A DNA stretch of 64,000 nt from Saxidomus purpurata (lineage: Eukaryota; Mollusca; Bivalvia; Venerida; Veneridae). Numbering within the stretch: the stretch's first letter is position 1; each line of letters opens with the position of its first letter. The position numbers and the translations under genes are program-made. The stretch spans positions 7,492,140 to 7,556,139 of the forward strand of contig JAFMSR010000008.1 of NCBI GenBank assembly GCA_022818135.1, read 5' to 3'. Below the pieces are notes generated by a model, which was not told the DNA's origin, searched no databases, and worked only from the letters and a program-made list of their open reading frames with translations. Positions 14,188-28,536 of the stretch are shown piece by piece.

Positions 14188-17100
14188 AGTATGTAACAGT
14201 AACAGACAGTAACAGTAACAGTAAACGTACAGCACCAACACCAGCAACAACTAACGTATGTAACAGTAAACGGTAACAGTACAGCACCAACATCAGCAAC
14301 AACTAACGTATGTAACAGTAAACAGTGACAGTACAGCACCAACACCAGCAACAACGAAAGTATGTAACAGTAACAGAAACAGTACACCACCAACATCAGC
14401 AACAACCAAAGTATGTAACAGTAACAGAAACAATACACCACCAACACCAGCAACAACTAAAGTATGTAACAGTAACAGAAACAGTACAGCACCAACACCA
14501 GCAACAACCAAAGTATGTAACAGTAACAGAAACAGTACAACACCAACACCAGCAACAACCAAAGTATGTAACAGTAACAGAAACAGTACACCACCAACAC
14601 CAGCAACAACCAAAGTATGTAACAGTAACAGAAACAGTACACCACCAACACCAGCAACAACTAACGTATGTAACAGTAACAGTACAGCACCAACACAAAA
14701 ACAACGAAAGTATGTAACAGTAACAGAAACAGTACACCACCAACACCAGCAACAACTAAAGTATGTAACAGTAAACAGTAAGAGTACAGCAGCAAGACAT
14801 GCAACAACAAAAGTATGTAACAGTTACAGTAACAGTACAGCACCAACACCAGCAACAACTAAAATATGTAACAGTAAACAGTAAAAGTACAGCACCAACA
14901 CCTGCAACAACAAAAATATGTAACAGTAACAGGAAAAATTAACATTACAGCACCAACACCAGCAACAACAAAAGCATGAAACAGAACAGTAACAGTAAAC
15001 AGTAACAGTACAGCAACAACACCTCCAACAACAAAAGTATGTAACAGAACAGTAATAGTAAACAGAAACAGTACAGCACCAACACCTCCAACAACAAAAG
15101 TATGTAACAGTAAATAGTAAACAGTACATCACCAACACCTACAACAACAAAAGTATGTAACAGTTAACAGTAACAGTACATCACCACCACCTACAACAAC
15201 AAAAGTATGTAACAGTAAACAGTAACAGTACAGCACCACCACCTACAACAACAAAAGTATGTAACAGTAACAGTAAACAGTAACAGTACATCACCACCAC
15301 CTACAACAACAAAAATATGTAACAGAAACAGTAAGCCACCAGCACTGACAACAACTAAAGTACGTAACAGTAACAGTAAACAGTAACAGTACAGCACCAC
15401 CACCTACAAAAACAAAGGTAAGTAACAGTAACAGTAAACAGTAACAGTACATCACCACCACCTACAACAACAAAAGTATGTAACAATAACAGTAAACAGT
15501 AACAGTACATCACCACCACCTACAACAAAAGTATATAACAATAACAGCAAACAGTAAACAGTACATCACCACCACCAGTAACAACAAAAGTATGTACAAT
15601 AACAGTAAACAGTAACAGTACATCACCACCACCAGTAACAACAAAAGTATGTAACAGTAAACAGTAACAGTACATCACCACCACCAGTAACAACAAAAGT
15701 ATGTAACAATAACAGTAAACAGTAAAAGTACAGCAACACCACCAGCAGCAACAAAAGTATGTAACAGTAACAGTAAACAGTACATCACCACCACCAGCAA
15801 CAACCAAAAGTATGTAACAGTAACAGTAAACAGTACATCACCACCACCAGCAAAACCAAAAGTATGTAACAGTAACAGTTAACAGTACATCACCGCCACC
15901 AGTAACAACAAAAGAATGTAACAGTAACTGTTAACAGTAACAGTACAGCACCGCCACCAGTAACAACAAAAGTATGTAACAGTAACAGTAAACAGTAACA
16001 GTACAGCACCACCACCAGCAACAACAAAAGTATGTAACAGTAACAGTAAACAGTACATCACCACCACCAGTAACAGCAAAAGTATGTAACAGTAACAGTA
16101 CAGCACCACCACCAGTAAAAACAAAAGTATGTAACAGTAACAGTAACAGTAACAGTAAACAGTACATCACCACCACCTACAACAACAAAAGTATGTAACA
16201 GTAGCAGTAAACAGTAAACAGTACATCATCACCACCAGCAACAACAAAAGTATGTAACAATAACAGTAAACAGTAATAGTACATCACCACCACCTACAAC
16301 AACAAAAGTATGTAACAGTAACAGTAAACAGTAACAGTACATCACCACCACCAGCAACAACAAAAGTATGTCACAATAAACAGTAACAGTACATCACCAC
16401 CATCAGCAACAACAAAAGTATGTAACAGTAACAGTAAACAGTAACAGTACATCACCACCACCAGCAACAACACAAGTATGTAACAGTAACAGTACATCAC
16501 CACAACCAGCAACAACACAAGTATGTAACAGTAACAGTAACAGTACATCACCACCACCTACAACAACACAAGTATGTAACAGTAACAGTAACAGTGCATC
16601 ACCACCACCAGCAACAACACAAGTATGTAACAGTAGTAGTAACAGTACATCACCATAACCAGCAACAACACAAGTATGTAACAGTAACAGTACAGCACCA
16701 CCACCTACAACAACAAAAGTATGTAACAGTAACAGTACATCACCACCACCTACAACAACAAAAGTATGTAACAGTAACAGTACATCACCACCACCTACAA
16801 CAACAAAAGTATGTAACAGTAACAGTACATCACCACCACCTACAACAACAAAAGTATGTAACAGTAACAGTAACAGTACACCACCACCACCAGCAACAAC
16901 AAAAGTATGTTACAGTAACAGTAAACAGTACAGCACCACCACCAGCAACAACAAAAGTATGTAACAGTAAACAGTAACAGTACATCAACACCACCTACAA
17001 CAACAAAAGTATGTAACAATAACAGTAAACAGTAACAGTACAGTACCACCACCTACATCAACAAAAGTATGTAACAGAAACAATAAACAGTAACAGTACA

Positions 17101-18855
17101 GCACCACCACCTTCAACAACAAAAGTATGTAACAGTAACAGTACAGCACCACCACCAGCAACAACAAAAGTATGTAACAATAACAGCAACAGTAACAGTA
17201 CACCACCACCACCAGTAACAACAAAAGTATGTAACAGAAACAGTAACAGTACAACACCACCACCAGCAACAACAAAAGTATGTAGCAGTAACAGTAACAG
17301 TACAGCACCACCACCAGTAACAACAGAAGTATGTAACAGTAACAGTAACAGTACAGCACCACCATTTACAACAACAAAAGTATGTAACAATAACAGTAAA
17401 CAGTAACAGTACATCACCACCACCAGCAACAACAAAAGTATGTAACAGTAACAGTAAACAGTAACAGTACAGCACCACCATCTACAACAACAAAAGTATG
17501 TAACAGTAAACAGTAACAGTACATCACCCCCACAAGCAACAACAAAAGTATGTAACAATAACAGTAAACAGTAACAGTACATCACCACCACCTACAACAA
17601 CAAAAGTATGTAACAGTAACCAGTAACAGTACATCACCACCACCAGCAACAACAAAAGTATGTAACAGTAACAGTACATCACCACCACCAGCAACAACAA
17701 AAGTATGTAACAGTAACAGTAACAGTACATCACCACCACCAGCAACAACAAAAGTATGTAACAATAACAGTCAACAGTAAACAGTACATCACCACCACCA
17801 GCAGCAACAAAAGTATGTAAACAGTAACAGTAAACAGTAACAGTACATCACCACCACCTACAACAACAAAAGTATGTAACAGTAAACAGTAACAGTACAT
17901 CAGCACCACCAGCAACAACAAAAGTATGTAACAGTAACAGTAAACAGTAACAGTACATCACCACCACCTACAACAACAAAAGTATGTAACAATAAAAGTA
18001 AACAGTAACAGTACAGCACGACCACCTACAACAACAAAAGTATGTAACAGTAACAGTAACAGTACACCACCACCACCAGTAACAACAAAAGTATGTAACA
18101 ATAACAGTTACAGTAAACAGTACATCACCACCACCTACAACAACAAAAGTATGTAACAGTAACAGTAAACAGTAACAGTACATCACCACAACCTACAACA
18201 ACAAAAGTATGTAACAGTAACAATAAACAGTAACAGTACATCACCACCACCTACAACAACAAAAAAGTATGTAACAGTAACAGTACATCAGCACAACCAG
18301 CAACAACACAAGTATGTAACAGTAACAGTAACAGTACATCACCACCACCTACAACAACACAAGTATGTAACAGTAACAGTAAACAGTAACAGTACATCAC
18401 CACCACCAGTAACAACAAAAGTATGTAACAGTAACAGTAAACAGTACATCACCACCACCTACAACAACAAAAGTATGTAACAGTAAACAGTAACAGTACA
18501 TCACCACCACCAGCAACAACAAAAGTATGTAACAGTAACAGTTAACAGTACATCACCACCACCAGCAACAACAAAAGTATTTAACAGTAACAGTAAACAG
18601 TAACAGTACAGCACCATCACCTACAACAACAAAAGTATGTAACAGTAACAGTAACAGTACATCACCACCACCTACAACAACAAAAGTATGTAACAGTAAC
18701 AGTACAGCACCACCACCTACAACAACAAAAGTATGTAACTGTAACAGTAACAGTACATCACCACCACCTACAACAACAAAAGTATGTAACAGTAACAGTA
18801 AACAGTAACAGTAAACAGTAACAGTACATCACCACCACATGCAACAATAAAAGTA
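13505..18855. repeat. 5.3-kb minisatellite, 40-60 bp units
   Basis: Units have a core AACAACAAAAGTATGTAACAG joined to variable numbers of AACAGT and AAACAGT blocks and an ACAGCACCA or CATCACCACC segment. Two sub-families can be seen: CACCAACACCAGCAACAACC with AACAGAAACAGT up to about 14800, and CATCACCACCACC with AACAGTAAACAGT from about 15000 onwards. In the plus strand the core reads as a Ser/Pro/Thr peptide (PPPATTKVCNSNS), but the frame breaks every few units because of the 7-base block. All long Cys/Leu/Val-rich frames on the minus strand are products of the repeat. Confidence 0.95.
14140..14188. other. Poly-A/poly-C run inside the minisatellite, likely consensus error
   Basis: Eight A followed by more than 40 C interrupts otherwise regular units. 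It resembles the homopolymer artefacts at 9890 and 48650 and probably marks an unresolved part of the array. Confidence 0.55.
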
Positions 18856-20640
18856 TGTAGGTTGTTTGGAAATAAACATTGTAATTTTAAAATAGTGACT
18901 GCATACATCAACTTCTAAATTCAGGTGAGCAGTAATACATGTACCCGTTTCGACGGTATTCTTGCCATTTACACAGGTGGGAAGGTTAGCTAACTATCGT
19001 TTTTGGGAAGAACCGGTACTGGACCAATGTCCGCCGTAAGACACTGCCGACTTTCGCACATAAACAGACATGTACTCTGCAGCAGGAGTCGAACCCATTA
19101 CACTAAATCAATTAGATGTCACAATGATTTAAAGTTTAACTTACTGATCCCGCTGACTATGCTCAGTATGTAAACGAACTGTCTGTTAAACAGCTCCATT
19201 CCATCTTCCACACTCTGACGATCCTCGTGACGAAGTAGAATTCACCGAGCTGACGTCGCCTGGTAGTCATCTACCCTCAGGAAATCTCTGTTTATCTACA
19301 ATAACTATTAATTAATTACCAGGCATTAACCCAGGATTCAAACCTGTACCGGTACAGTGCTGCCACATCGCCTAGCATTGATAGTCAGAATGCATTGGTC
19401 CATTCGGCCGGCACAACAACAACAACAAAAGTTTAGCAAACGTTCCTAGCCATTCAAAACAAATAACTCGAAAGGAACCTGTCGGTGACAAGTGTTTCTG
19501 CCTTGCGACCAGTATTGATATTATCAATGTAAAAGAAGTAAGTCATTACAAACCCGGTGGACCTCCGTGAACGATGTAGATCGTGCTCAGCTGGCATGTC
19601 CATGCTGTCACCAATAATTCTGTAGCAAGTTTTACAAACGAAATTCTGTACCTACAAACTTGTATTATTTGTATAACAATACATCCTTTTTCATTTTGTA
19701 AAAAGTGTTGGGTTTTATTTTCTTGTCATAATATTAAGTAAAATTAAAATGTCTTTGAACTGTGAAATATTTATTGAAAGTCTGATTAAACATGTACTGT
19801 ATAATTATGCAGTCGAAGTGTACCAAGCCAAAACTATAACAAGAGTAGTCATTTAACATTTTTTTCTGCTATAATAATAATAAGAAGAATAAAGGAAATA
19901 AGTGTAAACTACATGTACATGCACCCTGCCGACGACTATAATGTCGGACTTTCCGGCTGACGTTTTTTATAATTACCATTTAGAATCAATACAGCCGACG
20001 ACCAGTGTGAATGCCTTTTCAACTGGCGTCGATCATAATCATGTGAAAATGAATTACTTTTAAACTCTCCTCCTGCTTTCAACTGAGTCTGCTTTTTCTT
20101 CCAGTGTAGACTATGATAAGCATCACTTACGTGTGTTCAGCAGATAAGCCGCCTTTGTATTTTCAGTCTCAACAAATGTTTACAAGCAGGTTAAAGTTGT
20201 TTAATCTTATTTAAAACACATTAAATAATCAAATAACATATAAATGTTTACCTTGTCATCTTTGAACGTCCTTTTCCTTAGAGAATCTCAATGGGAATAA
20301 AACGTATTGTTGATACCTAAAACAGCCCTGGGCCTTATATGGTATTGTATTTGCACATAGTAATCTGGCTGATGTTTCATTATACCGTATAGTGACATTT
20401 ACTCAGAAACTTCTAACGGTATTATTGGTTGGTACCGGGCTTTGAGGCGACAATAAGGGTAGCGCAAGAAAAAAAATCAACGTGAAGTCAGTAAAGCTGA
20501 AAACAAGAATTATCTTTAAAGGAAGATGGTCGGCTCAATTTTTAGTACACATATGAAAGCAATTGGTAGCTAGATTTTATAGTAAACATTAGTTTTAGTC
20601 AGTCAGAAAGCGTCAAACGTCACAGGGTGAGAAAAAAGTG
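18856..20640. other. Intergenic, SINE remnants only
   Basis: At 18960-19110 a decayed dispersed repeat is seen (GGGAAGAACCGGTACTGGAC, then a reversed B-box-like GAGTCGAACCCATTA). The same GGGAAGAACC phrase recurs at 58250. Nothing else is recognised and no exon is supported. Confidence 0.45.
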
Positions 20641-20735
20641 CCTCTTGACTGGGACGCGAACCCTTGGCCCTTCGCTCACAGATATTTTAGACCAGTTGTA
20701 GTCCGAGCGCTCTACCGACTGAGCTAATTAGCAGG
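20641..20735 (-). repeat. tRNA-derived SINE head
   Basis: The minus strand reads TAGCTCAGTCGGTAGAGCG (A box) and GGTTCGCGTCCCAG (B box) separated by about 50 bases. This is an RNA polymerase III promoter layout, but stems do not pair well enough for a working tRNA. Confidence 0.7.
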
Positions 20736-21083
20736 GATGCTTTTTTCTTTACACAACTAGTCCATGGTATTCTCTTGCTTTATATCTTAACACGGTATAA
20801 CCAGTTCTCTTTTTTTTTTCTTTCACTATTTACACAGTAAATTTTCATGCACAGTCACTCAGGTATATCTTTTTCTGTTAAAGGTCTCTTGTCCCTATTT
20901 CGGTTCTTTTTGCAGTGTATAACAGGAACCCTATACTTACTTTTTGAACTATAATTTTGGAATTAAGTGTTACTCATCTTGTTTCACAGTATAATGCATT
21001 GTTCACAGTATTTATCATATTCTACATATTAGGTGATAGATATAACTGTGTAGAACTTGTTTCAACTCGGATGGTTAAAACTA

Positions 21084-22644
21084 TACTCAGCAAAACTAGA
21101 AACGTCCCTGTTTTATAGCCGGTGAAGCTTTGTCTGTGTAGTTGCTACATGTTCAATGTACATGTATTTTAAACCCTGGCGATGTTCAGAATACGATCGT
21201 GTACAGTTTACCCGATACGCACGGTTTACATATCGGCCAGTAACCGGAACGGTCATTTGCACGTTTTGCACGTGCACGCTATACATGTCATGCATATGTT
21301 GATTCAGTTCATGTCGTACCATTCATGCGATAGGGGATATTCTGAAAATTAAATTTTTTCTTTAATTTTTCACTGTTTTCGATATGCCACGGCTTTCCGA
21401 AAACGAGCGAAATCAGTCACTTGGGATGCTTGCGGGTGGGATGTCCGCCAGGGTAGTCGCGCGTCGGTTCGGGTGCTGTCGGACGACGATTGATCGTCTT
21501 GCAGCCCGGTACCAGCAGACTGGGGCTGTTCACGAACGGCAGCGACCTGGTAGGCCTCGTGTAACGACGGCTAGAGCCGATCGTTTCATTACGTTGACGC
21601 ACTTACGTCAACGTCAATTGGCAGCCACAGTCACTGCTAGGCAATACGGTGTCTCAGGGCAGACCATTCGCAACCGGTTGCGTCGTAACGCCCAACCAAT
21701 CAGGGCACGCCGCCCGTACACTGGTCAGATAATGACCCAACGTCACCGTGCTGCCAGGCTGTTATGGGCGCGACGTCATCTGAACTGGAGAAGGGCTGAC
21801 TGGAACCGAGTTTTGTTCACCGATGAATCTCGGTTCAGGTTAGTCATGCTGACGGAAGATTACGGGTATACAGGCGTAAAAATGAACGATTCGCCGATTG
21901 TTGCATTGAGAAGAACAGGTTTGGGGGAGGGAGCGTAATGGTCTGGGGTGGGATCATGGGAAACCGGAAGACAGATTTGGTTGTTGTACAGGGCAACATT
22001 AATGCACAGCGTTATGTTGCAGACGTGCTAAATGCATATGCCTTACCATTTATTCGTCAGCATGGTCCTGGTGTAACATTGATGCAGGACAATGCCCGCC
22101 CTCATGTAGCCAGGGTCACCACTCAATTCTTGCAGCAAAACAATGTCAACGTCATGCCATGGCCCGCGGTTTCCCCGGATCTCAACCCCATTGAGCACAT
22201 ATGGGATCAGCTGGGCCGCAAAGCACGAGCTAACCATCAGATTGACAATGTTCGCAATCTTACACGGGCGTTACAACTTGCCAAACGCACTGGTATTGCG
22301 TTACGTTACGTCGATGCGGCGTAGGATCATTGCATGCATTCATGCAAATGGTGGCCACACTCGGTACTAACGAGATTTACTGGATGTGCCACATTTCTTA
22401 TTGAAATTCCATCTCTAAACATTCAATAACACCTTTCTGAGTTTTTGTGATTTTTGATTTTGACCCCTACCTCTCTTGACCGGTTATCTCTCGAAAAGTT
22501 AACAAGATAGCCAGATGCAATTAATTGGTTTTGATACAGAAATGAATGAACTTGTTTTTCTATTTTGATTCATAAAAGTAACCCTTTTGGTTTTCGATAA
22601 ATCTTTCCTGAAATATGGAGGGACGTTTCTATTTTTGCTGAGTA
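21084..22644 (+). mobile_element. Tc1-like DNA transposon, full length
   Basis: The ends are inverted repeats: TACTCAGCAAAACTAGAAAC at the left and its complement, with one or two mismatches, at the right, each about 26 bp (GGGACGTTTC...TTTTTGCTGAGTA). TA dinucleotides flank both sides (21082-21083 and 22645-22646), as expected for the Tc1/mariner target duplication. The 1561-bp length is usual for the family. Confidence 0.93.
21384..22370 (+). pseudogene. Tc1 (DD34E) transposase, two frameshifts
   Basis: The start codon 21384 opens an HTH DNA-binding region (SLGMLAGGMSARVVARRFG...RPGRPRVTTARADRFI). The catalytic core has D in FTDESRF, D in LMQDNARPH and E in DLNPIEHIWD, with exactly 34 residues between the second D and the E. 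The frame breaks twice: near 21845, where one base is lost after DESRFRLV, and near 22275, after TRALQL; the C-terminus SMRRRIIACIHANGGHTRY continues in another frame to 22370. There is no in-frame stop apart from these shifts, so inactivation is fairly recent or due to sequence error. It is not mobile by itself as read. Confidence 0.9.
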
Positions 22645-23363
22645 TAGTATACATAGGTCTTTAATTTAACAGATGTAAAGTACTTTTCTCTTTTCTTGCT
22701 TTTCATGCCTTTTTGAATTTTAGTAACAGTTTATTGAAACAGGGTTGTTCAATAGTTTCATACTGTTTTATCCCTGTGTTATTACAAGATAAATATAATA
22801 CAATAAATTGTATTATGCGTGCTTTTGTGAACAACCCTTCTACAACACAGAGTTTGAGCAGGAAGTTTTGGCTATAAAAGCTGAGCACTCCTTGTACAAA
22901 GGTGGGCCAGTCTGCAGACGTCTAAAGTAACGTTTACCTTCTGTCAATGGCTGGTCCTTTACCCATTCTCTCACCTACTTTTTTTTTTTTTATCAACTTG
23001 TTTTTGTAAATTTTAGTCGCATAAATCAAATACTGACTAGAGTTGTGATATCAAATAAAACTCACCTGTACTCTGAATTTGTTTGTGTTATGGACAGTAT
23101 AAAGTAATTGCCAATGTACCTGGGTTAATAGAAAACAGGAAATTGTGACCAATTTCGTCCGTCTGTTCGTTCCACGAATTATGACCAAAATGTTGTCTGT
23201 CGGTCAGTCCTGTTACAGTAATTTAATATGTTACGTGACATGTGGATCAGGAAAACAAACTTAAAATAACAACTCCGGATATAACGAAATTCCGGATATA
23301 ACGAACACATTTTCTCTGCCCGAGTTTTTTCTTTCTTTATTTCATATGAAAATGTTATAAAGA

Positions 23364-23366
<3 letters not shown>
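22645..23366. other. Intergenic
   Basis: No exon or known repeat is recognised except short similarity to generic AT-rich spacer. Two nearly identical phrases, CTCCGGATATAACGAA and TTCCGGATATAACGAA, occur at about 23272-23302 and again after the ATT microsatellite at 23430, framing it. Confidence 0.4.

Positions 23367-23422
<56 letters not shown>
23367..23422. repeat. (ATT)n microsatellite
   Basis: About 18 perfect ATT units. Confidence 0.95.
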
Positions 23423-23425
<3 letters not shown>

Positions 23426-23810
23426 GGATATAACAAACTCCGGATATAAGGAACAAATTAAAATGGTCCCAAGGAGTACTATGTCTTTTATGTGTAACGA
23501 TTAACTCTGTGGATAGGAGCCTTAAGCTGTCAATGTACGAGTTCCCGGATGGAATCTTTCATCAGGCCTGATGTTCTTATTGATTTATAAATGATATTAT
23601 TCATAAATAAGCTTGTGGGTAATTTGGCAACACATGAAGCTTTCAAATTCGCATGTTGAATAAAATATAATATCATTCTTCATCTTTCTGCAGGTATATA
23701 GGAAATAACAGAAATATACAATATAAAAAAGCTAATTCGGTGCATAAAACAGTGTCGAAAAGTTAACACAAATAACCATTCTCTTATCAATAACTTTTAA
23801 AAATTAAAAT

Positions 23811-23884
23811 GATCTGGTCAGGACTTGAACCCAAATGGTACCTTTCATTCAAGTTAGACATGTTACCACTACGCCAATGTCTAT
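23811..23884 (-). repeat. tRNA-like sequence (SINE head or decayed tRNA)
   Basis: The minus strand has TGGCGTAGTGGTAACATG (A box) and GGGTTCAAGTCCTG (B box) at tRNA-like spacing over 74 bases. The acceptor stem does not pair convincingly. The 5' end touches the 6-bp target duplication of the element at 23889. Confidence 0.55.
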
Positions 23885-23888
23885 GTGG

Positions 23889-25844
23889 TATGGAACGCCT
23901 TTACTGTCTTATCATGTTGTATTGTATTTTACGCAGTACATTTGCATGTATATGAGGTACATATTTAATTTGACATGGTACATTTTTCATGATATGCAGT
24001 GCCTTTTCCGTTATATATGATGGTTATTTAATCATATGCAGTGCAAAAATGTGTAGATACAGTAGAATAACCATTATATGTTGTGCAAACATCGTCATGT
24101 GCAATACATACAACATTATGTGCAGTACAAATGACATTATATGCAGTCAATGTTTCGCTACATGCGGTGGTATTTGCAGTAGTTTTCCCTTTATACGTTG
24201 TATGTTGTTCAATAGGTGTGATACATGTTTAAATATATGAAGTACTTGCGATTAATTCTATACGTGGTGAAATATCATTTATTTGTTCACAAAAAAACAT
24301 TGTACGCAATGCATCTGAAAATATACATGGCGGAAACGACATTTTCTTTTTTATCATGTTCGGTCCATTCTACTATATACACGGTGCGTACAGCATTATA
24401 TGCAGTACATTTTTCATTACGATTATCATACTTTCCGGCATTCTCCGGAAAATACCGAGTAAGCAGATAGATATACATGTAAATAGCAGCACGTCATCAA
24501 GCATAGACGTGCGTACTGTAAAGCGCTACCGAAATCCGTATCTCAATAACTACTGAATGTATTAAATTTTAAACAAGGCTTCCAAACCATCACACCTATT
24601 TATATAACTTAACTCTTTCTCACCTATGAGATACATATTTCCGCTCGTTTACCGGTGATAGATAACAGTACCCTTACCGCTTACTCTCATTTTACGTAAA
24701 ATTATAGCGTTGTTGGTATTCATTTTCTTAGTTAGATCATTTTCTATCCATCTATAGCAGTTTTGAAGTAAATTCGAGAAAAAGTTGATTTCATTTTTTC
24801 ATCCCCATCCTGTTTTTACACTTGCGTTATATGATATGCCGAGTTTTTACTATACGGTCAAGGCAAGCACTATTAACGGTGGTATCTTCAATTCCAGTCA
24901 ATCTAAACATTTACATTGAAATTTGAATAGGTAAAATTGAAGTTTACAGTTTTGGACGTATCTCAGCCCTCTGATGGAATTTCATTATCCACAACTCATG
25001 AACATGCTAGATTCACTTTATTTTGCAGATAATGCAAAGTATGCCCCCCCCCTTTTTTCGACTAAGAAATTCTGGTTAAAGTTTTGCATAAACTACATTA
25101 ATGTCCAAATCTCAAATATGCAGTACTTTAGAAATATCCATGTGTTATGTGACCATGCAGACAAACAATCTTTAAGGTACTTGCAAGTGCTATTCGATGC
25201 TGAATGTACGGTGTCATGGCAAATTTTTCTTAGCATACTCGCTAATTTCCGCCGGGAGTATTTTTAGAGACTGTCTTTAAGTATCATCATCATAATTGGA
25301 AAAGCACCGCATATAATGTCGTATGTACAGCTTATATAGTTGTTTGGACCAAACATAATTAAAAGGAATTTACTACATACAAAGTTGTTGACACCATGTA
25401 TATTGACATATGCACCGCACATATTGGTTTATTATTTTAGTATAAGTGATATTTCACCACTTATACACTGAAACGAAATCACTTCATACATTAAATCATC
25501 TTCCACATATATTAATCGACATACAACGTATAAAGGTACAACTACTGCAAATAATAAAAAAAACCACCCCATGTATCGAAAAACTGACTGCATATAATGT
25601 TGTTTGTACTGCATATAACGTTGTTTGTACAACATATAATGGTTATTCTACTGTATACACACACTTTTGCACTGCATATTATTAAATAACCACCACATAT
25701 AAAAGAAAAAGCACTGCATATCACAAAAAAGTGACCCCATCTAAATGTCCATGTACCATGTCAAATGAAATTTGTACCTCCTATACATAAAATGCACTGC
25801 GTATAATACAATACAACATAATAAGACAGTAAACGCGTTCCATA
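23889..25844. mobile_element. Non-autonomous inverted-repeat DNA element, 1956 bp, 6-bp target duplication
   Basis: It starts TATGGAACGC and ends GCGTTCCATA. The inverted repeats continue for at least 60 bp with drift (ACTGTCTTAT...TTGTATTGTA on the left, TACAATACAAC...ATAAGACAGT on the right). ATGTGG flanks both sides (23883-23888 and 25845-25850). Both arms are filled with loosely periodic CATATAATGCAGTAC words on opposite strands, so the element can fold on itself. The longest frame (24974-25267, 97 codons) resembles nothing I know. No transposase is visible; the superfamily is undecided. Confidence 0.8.
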
Positions 25845-26057
25845 ATGTGGTGTGAACTTCAGTTGGTGAAAGGTATTTGTTTGATACGATATTCAATTGA
25901 AAAACAAAAAACATGTAACCGAAGATAATGTACTCTCAATCGACATCTTTATTCTGAAAAAAGGATGTTTCAGGTGTTTCAGGTGTTCATGCATGTATTT
26001 AACCCAGGTTAACCATTTTTCTTTGCTGTAAGACAATAAATTATCATCATCTCTCAA

Positions 26058-26929
26058 TCTAGTACACTGTTGACATGGTACATTCTTCATTATATACAGT
26101 GCCTTTTCCGTTATATATGGTGGTTATTTAATAATATGCAGTGCAAAAAAATTGAAGATACAGTAGAATAACCATTATATGGTGTGCAAACAACGTCATA
26201 TGCAATACAATCTACATTATATTATTATGCAGTCATGGTTTCGATACATGCGGTGGTATTTTGATTATGTGCAGCAGTTTTACCTTTATACGGTGTATGT
26301 TGGTCAATAGGTGTGATAGATGTTTAAATATATGAAGTGCTTGCGATTATTTCTATACGTGGTGAATTATTAGTTATTTGTTCATAAAAAAACGATGTAC
26401 GCAATGCATTTGGTAATATACATGGCGGAAACGGCATTTTCTTTTTTATTATGTTCGGTCCATACAGCATTATATGCGGTGCATTTTTCATTACGATATC
26501 ATACTTTCCGCCATTCTCCGGACTTATTTATCCGGAAAATACCGATTAAAACAGATAGATATTACTATAAATAGCGGTTACGTCATCAACCATAGATGTG
26601 CGTAATGTATAGTGTTACCGAGTCCATATCTCAATAAATACTTGTTGTATTGCATTGAAACTTAAATAATCAAGTAAGATAACTATATCTTGTATATAAT
26701 GCAAAGTATGGCCCTTTTTTCGACTAAGAAATTCTGATTAAAGTTTTGCATGCTGCTCGCTCACAGTTGTCGTTGAGAAAATTAAATTTTCAACAATGAT
26801 ATACTTATAACAAGAAATATTTTTAGAGACTGTCTTCAAGTATCATCATCATAATGGGAAAAGCACCGCATATAATGCCGTATGTACAGCTTATATAGTT
26901 GTTTGCAACAAACATAATTAAAAAGTATT
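26058..26929. repeat. Second, incomplete copy of the 23889 element family
   Basis: 26090-26640 matches 23990-24560 and 26826-26928 matches 25267-25370, both in direct orientation, with an internal deletion. It is cut on the right by the Polinton-like element starting at 26930, so that insertion is younger. Confidence 0.8.
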
Positions 26930-27705
26930 AGTAGTGGGAAACTGCCGAACCACTTGACCCCTAACCACCTTTACCACATACGTACATTGGCCTTTTAATG
27001 AACCCTAACCGCTTAACCTCCTACACCTCCAACGTTGACCCTAGGTGACCCTGAACCGATATTGTGCACCCAAGCATATTTAGTTGACTGACCCGTTTTA
27101 CTGTCTTGTTGACCCTAGGTAACCCTTAGCCGATTTGTAAGAATACTTTAAACCGCTTTTATTAAATGAGCCGTGATTAGTCCCTCAAAATTGCATAGGT
27201 ATGGTTTCAACAATAATTAATACCGGAAGATGGCCCATGGTGAGTAAACACTAGTCCCATATTGTTCAGTCAGACTAGTTTAATTAAATAAGTAATTTTT
27301 ATTGAGCATAAACTGAAGGGAGAGGGAAATGTATCACATGCTTTATAACATAAGATGGTCTAATTATTTAACCACCAACATGTTAAACATTATCACGAGC
27401 CTTTACTGGTAGAGGACTTTGAATTCAAATAATACCGCTATCCATGAATGTTTTACTGAGATTTAGTCCTACAGTTTTACAGGAACAAAGTTAAAGAAAA
27501 CTTTTTACCCTAAAATATTAACCCTAGGCATTTTATACAATAAACCGGGGATAAGACCAACAACAGAATATGTAAAGCTTTAACATTTATTCACTTAAAC
27601 TTATAATACATGTACTAGTAAAGAATCAACCTTGAACAACAAAGAAACAACCTTTGAACAATAAAATCACAGTTTTCATGTATTTGACACTGGGCACTTG
27701 GAAAA
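26930..27705 (+). repeat. Left terminal inverted repeat of Polinton-like element
   Basis: It pairs with 35582-35990 plus 31293-31614. It contains repeated words CCTAGGTGACCCT and CCTAGGTAACCCT, and a palindrome-like GACCCTAGGT. It has no coding content. Confidence 0.85.
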
Positions 27706-27720
27706 GTTATAAAAGTATTT

Positions 27721-27721
<1 letters not shown>

Positions 27722-27765
<44 letters not shown>

Positions 27766-28440
27766 TCTTTATTTACAGAGGGTAACATGTAAATATATAT
27801 CAAAAGAACATTTACATACTTTAGTTAAAACATGGCCTTCTCTAAAAATATCTTAAATAATAAATTAACGTATTACAGACATATTTAAACATTCATCCAT
27901 GAACAAAAACAGTTGTATCACATTTAGACAATCATTCACTGAACAAAGAGCACTAAAAGAAAAATAATGTACTATTACTATAAAAAACGAAACATGTCAT
28001 GACCGCTTTAGTTTCCTTCAGCGAATGACACTCGTTTAAAGGTTTGACTGTACATTTTTACTGTAGAATATATTTCACACCTTATTTTATACAATAAACA
28101 CATTATATTCTAGTATACGGTTCTATAATTGTTTGTTTTTGTTTTTTCATTTCATCAATGCTTTTTCAAAGATTTTTTAAATGAATTCAGCGATTGACAA
28201 AAACGAATATTAATAGGTATATTGTTCCAAGTATGTGCACAAATATTTGTAAAAGAATTTTGCATGTAAATAGTGCGTTGTTTAGGTATTTGAATATTGT
28301 TGTTGGTGGTAGTCAATACTGAGGTAGTGATCATTAAAAAATATATCATCATTAAACATTGAGCTAGAATTTTACATACATGGAAAAATTTGAGTTTTTT
28401 AAAGAACATATAGTAACATATAGTAATTGTATCCTAATTT
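27722..28440 (-). mobile_element. 5'-truncated LINE fragment in the Polinton-like element
   Basis: On the minus strand it reads through the end of a reverse-transcriptase ORF, a 3' UTR with TGTAAATAAAGAATT and an (ATT)n tail (27725-27765). Its upstream limit is uncertain but it stops before the penton-like gene at 28537. Confidence 0.7.
28155..28409 (-). pseudogene. LINE ORF2 C-terminal remnant
   Basis: The end of the frame, RTIYMQNSFTNI then WNNIPINIRFCQSLNSFKKS, matches the common C-terminus of CR1/Jockey-type reverse transcriptases (SF...WNxLPxxIR...SLxxFKxxLK). Only some 85 residues remain, without the catalytic domain. Confidence 0.75.
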
Positions 28441-28536
28441 AAAATCACTGCACCATACACATACTGAAATTTTAATCTGTAGAGAATTATTCTGTAAACC
28501 TGAAATGATTAATGAGTACTTGATAGAGTCAAACTA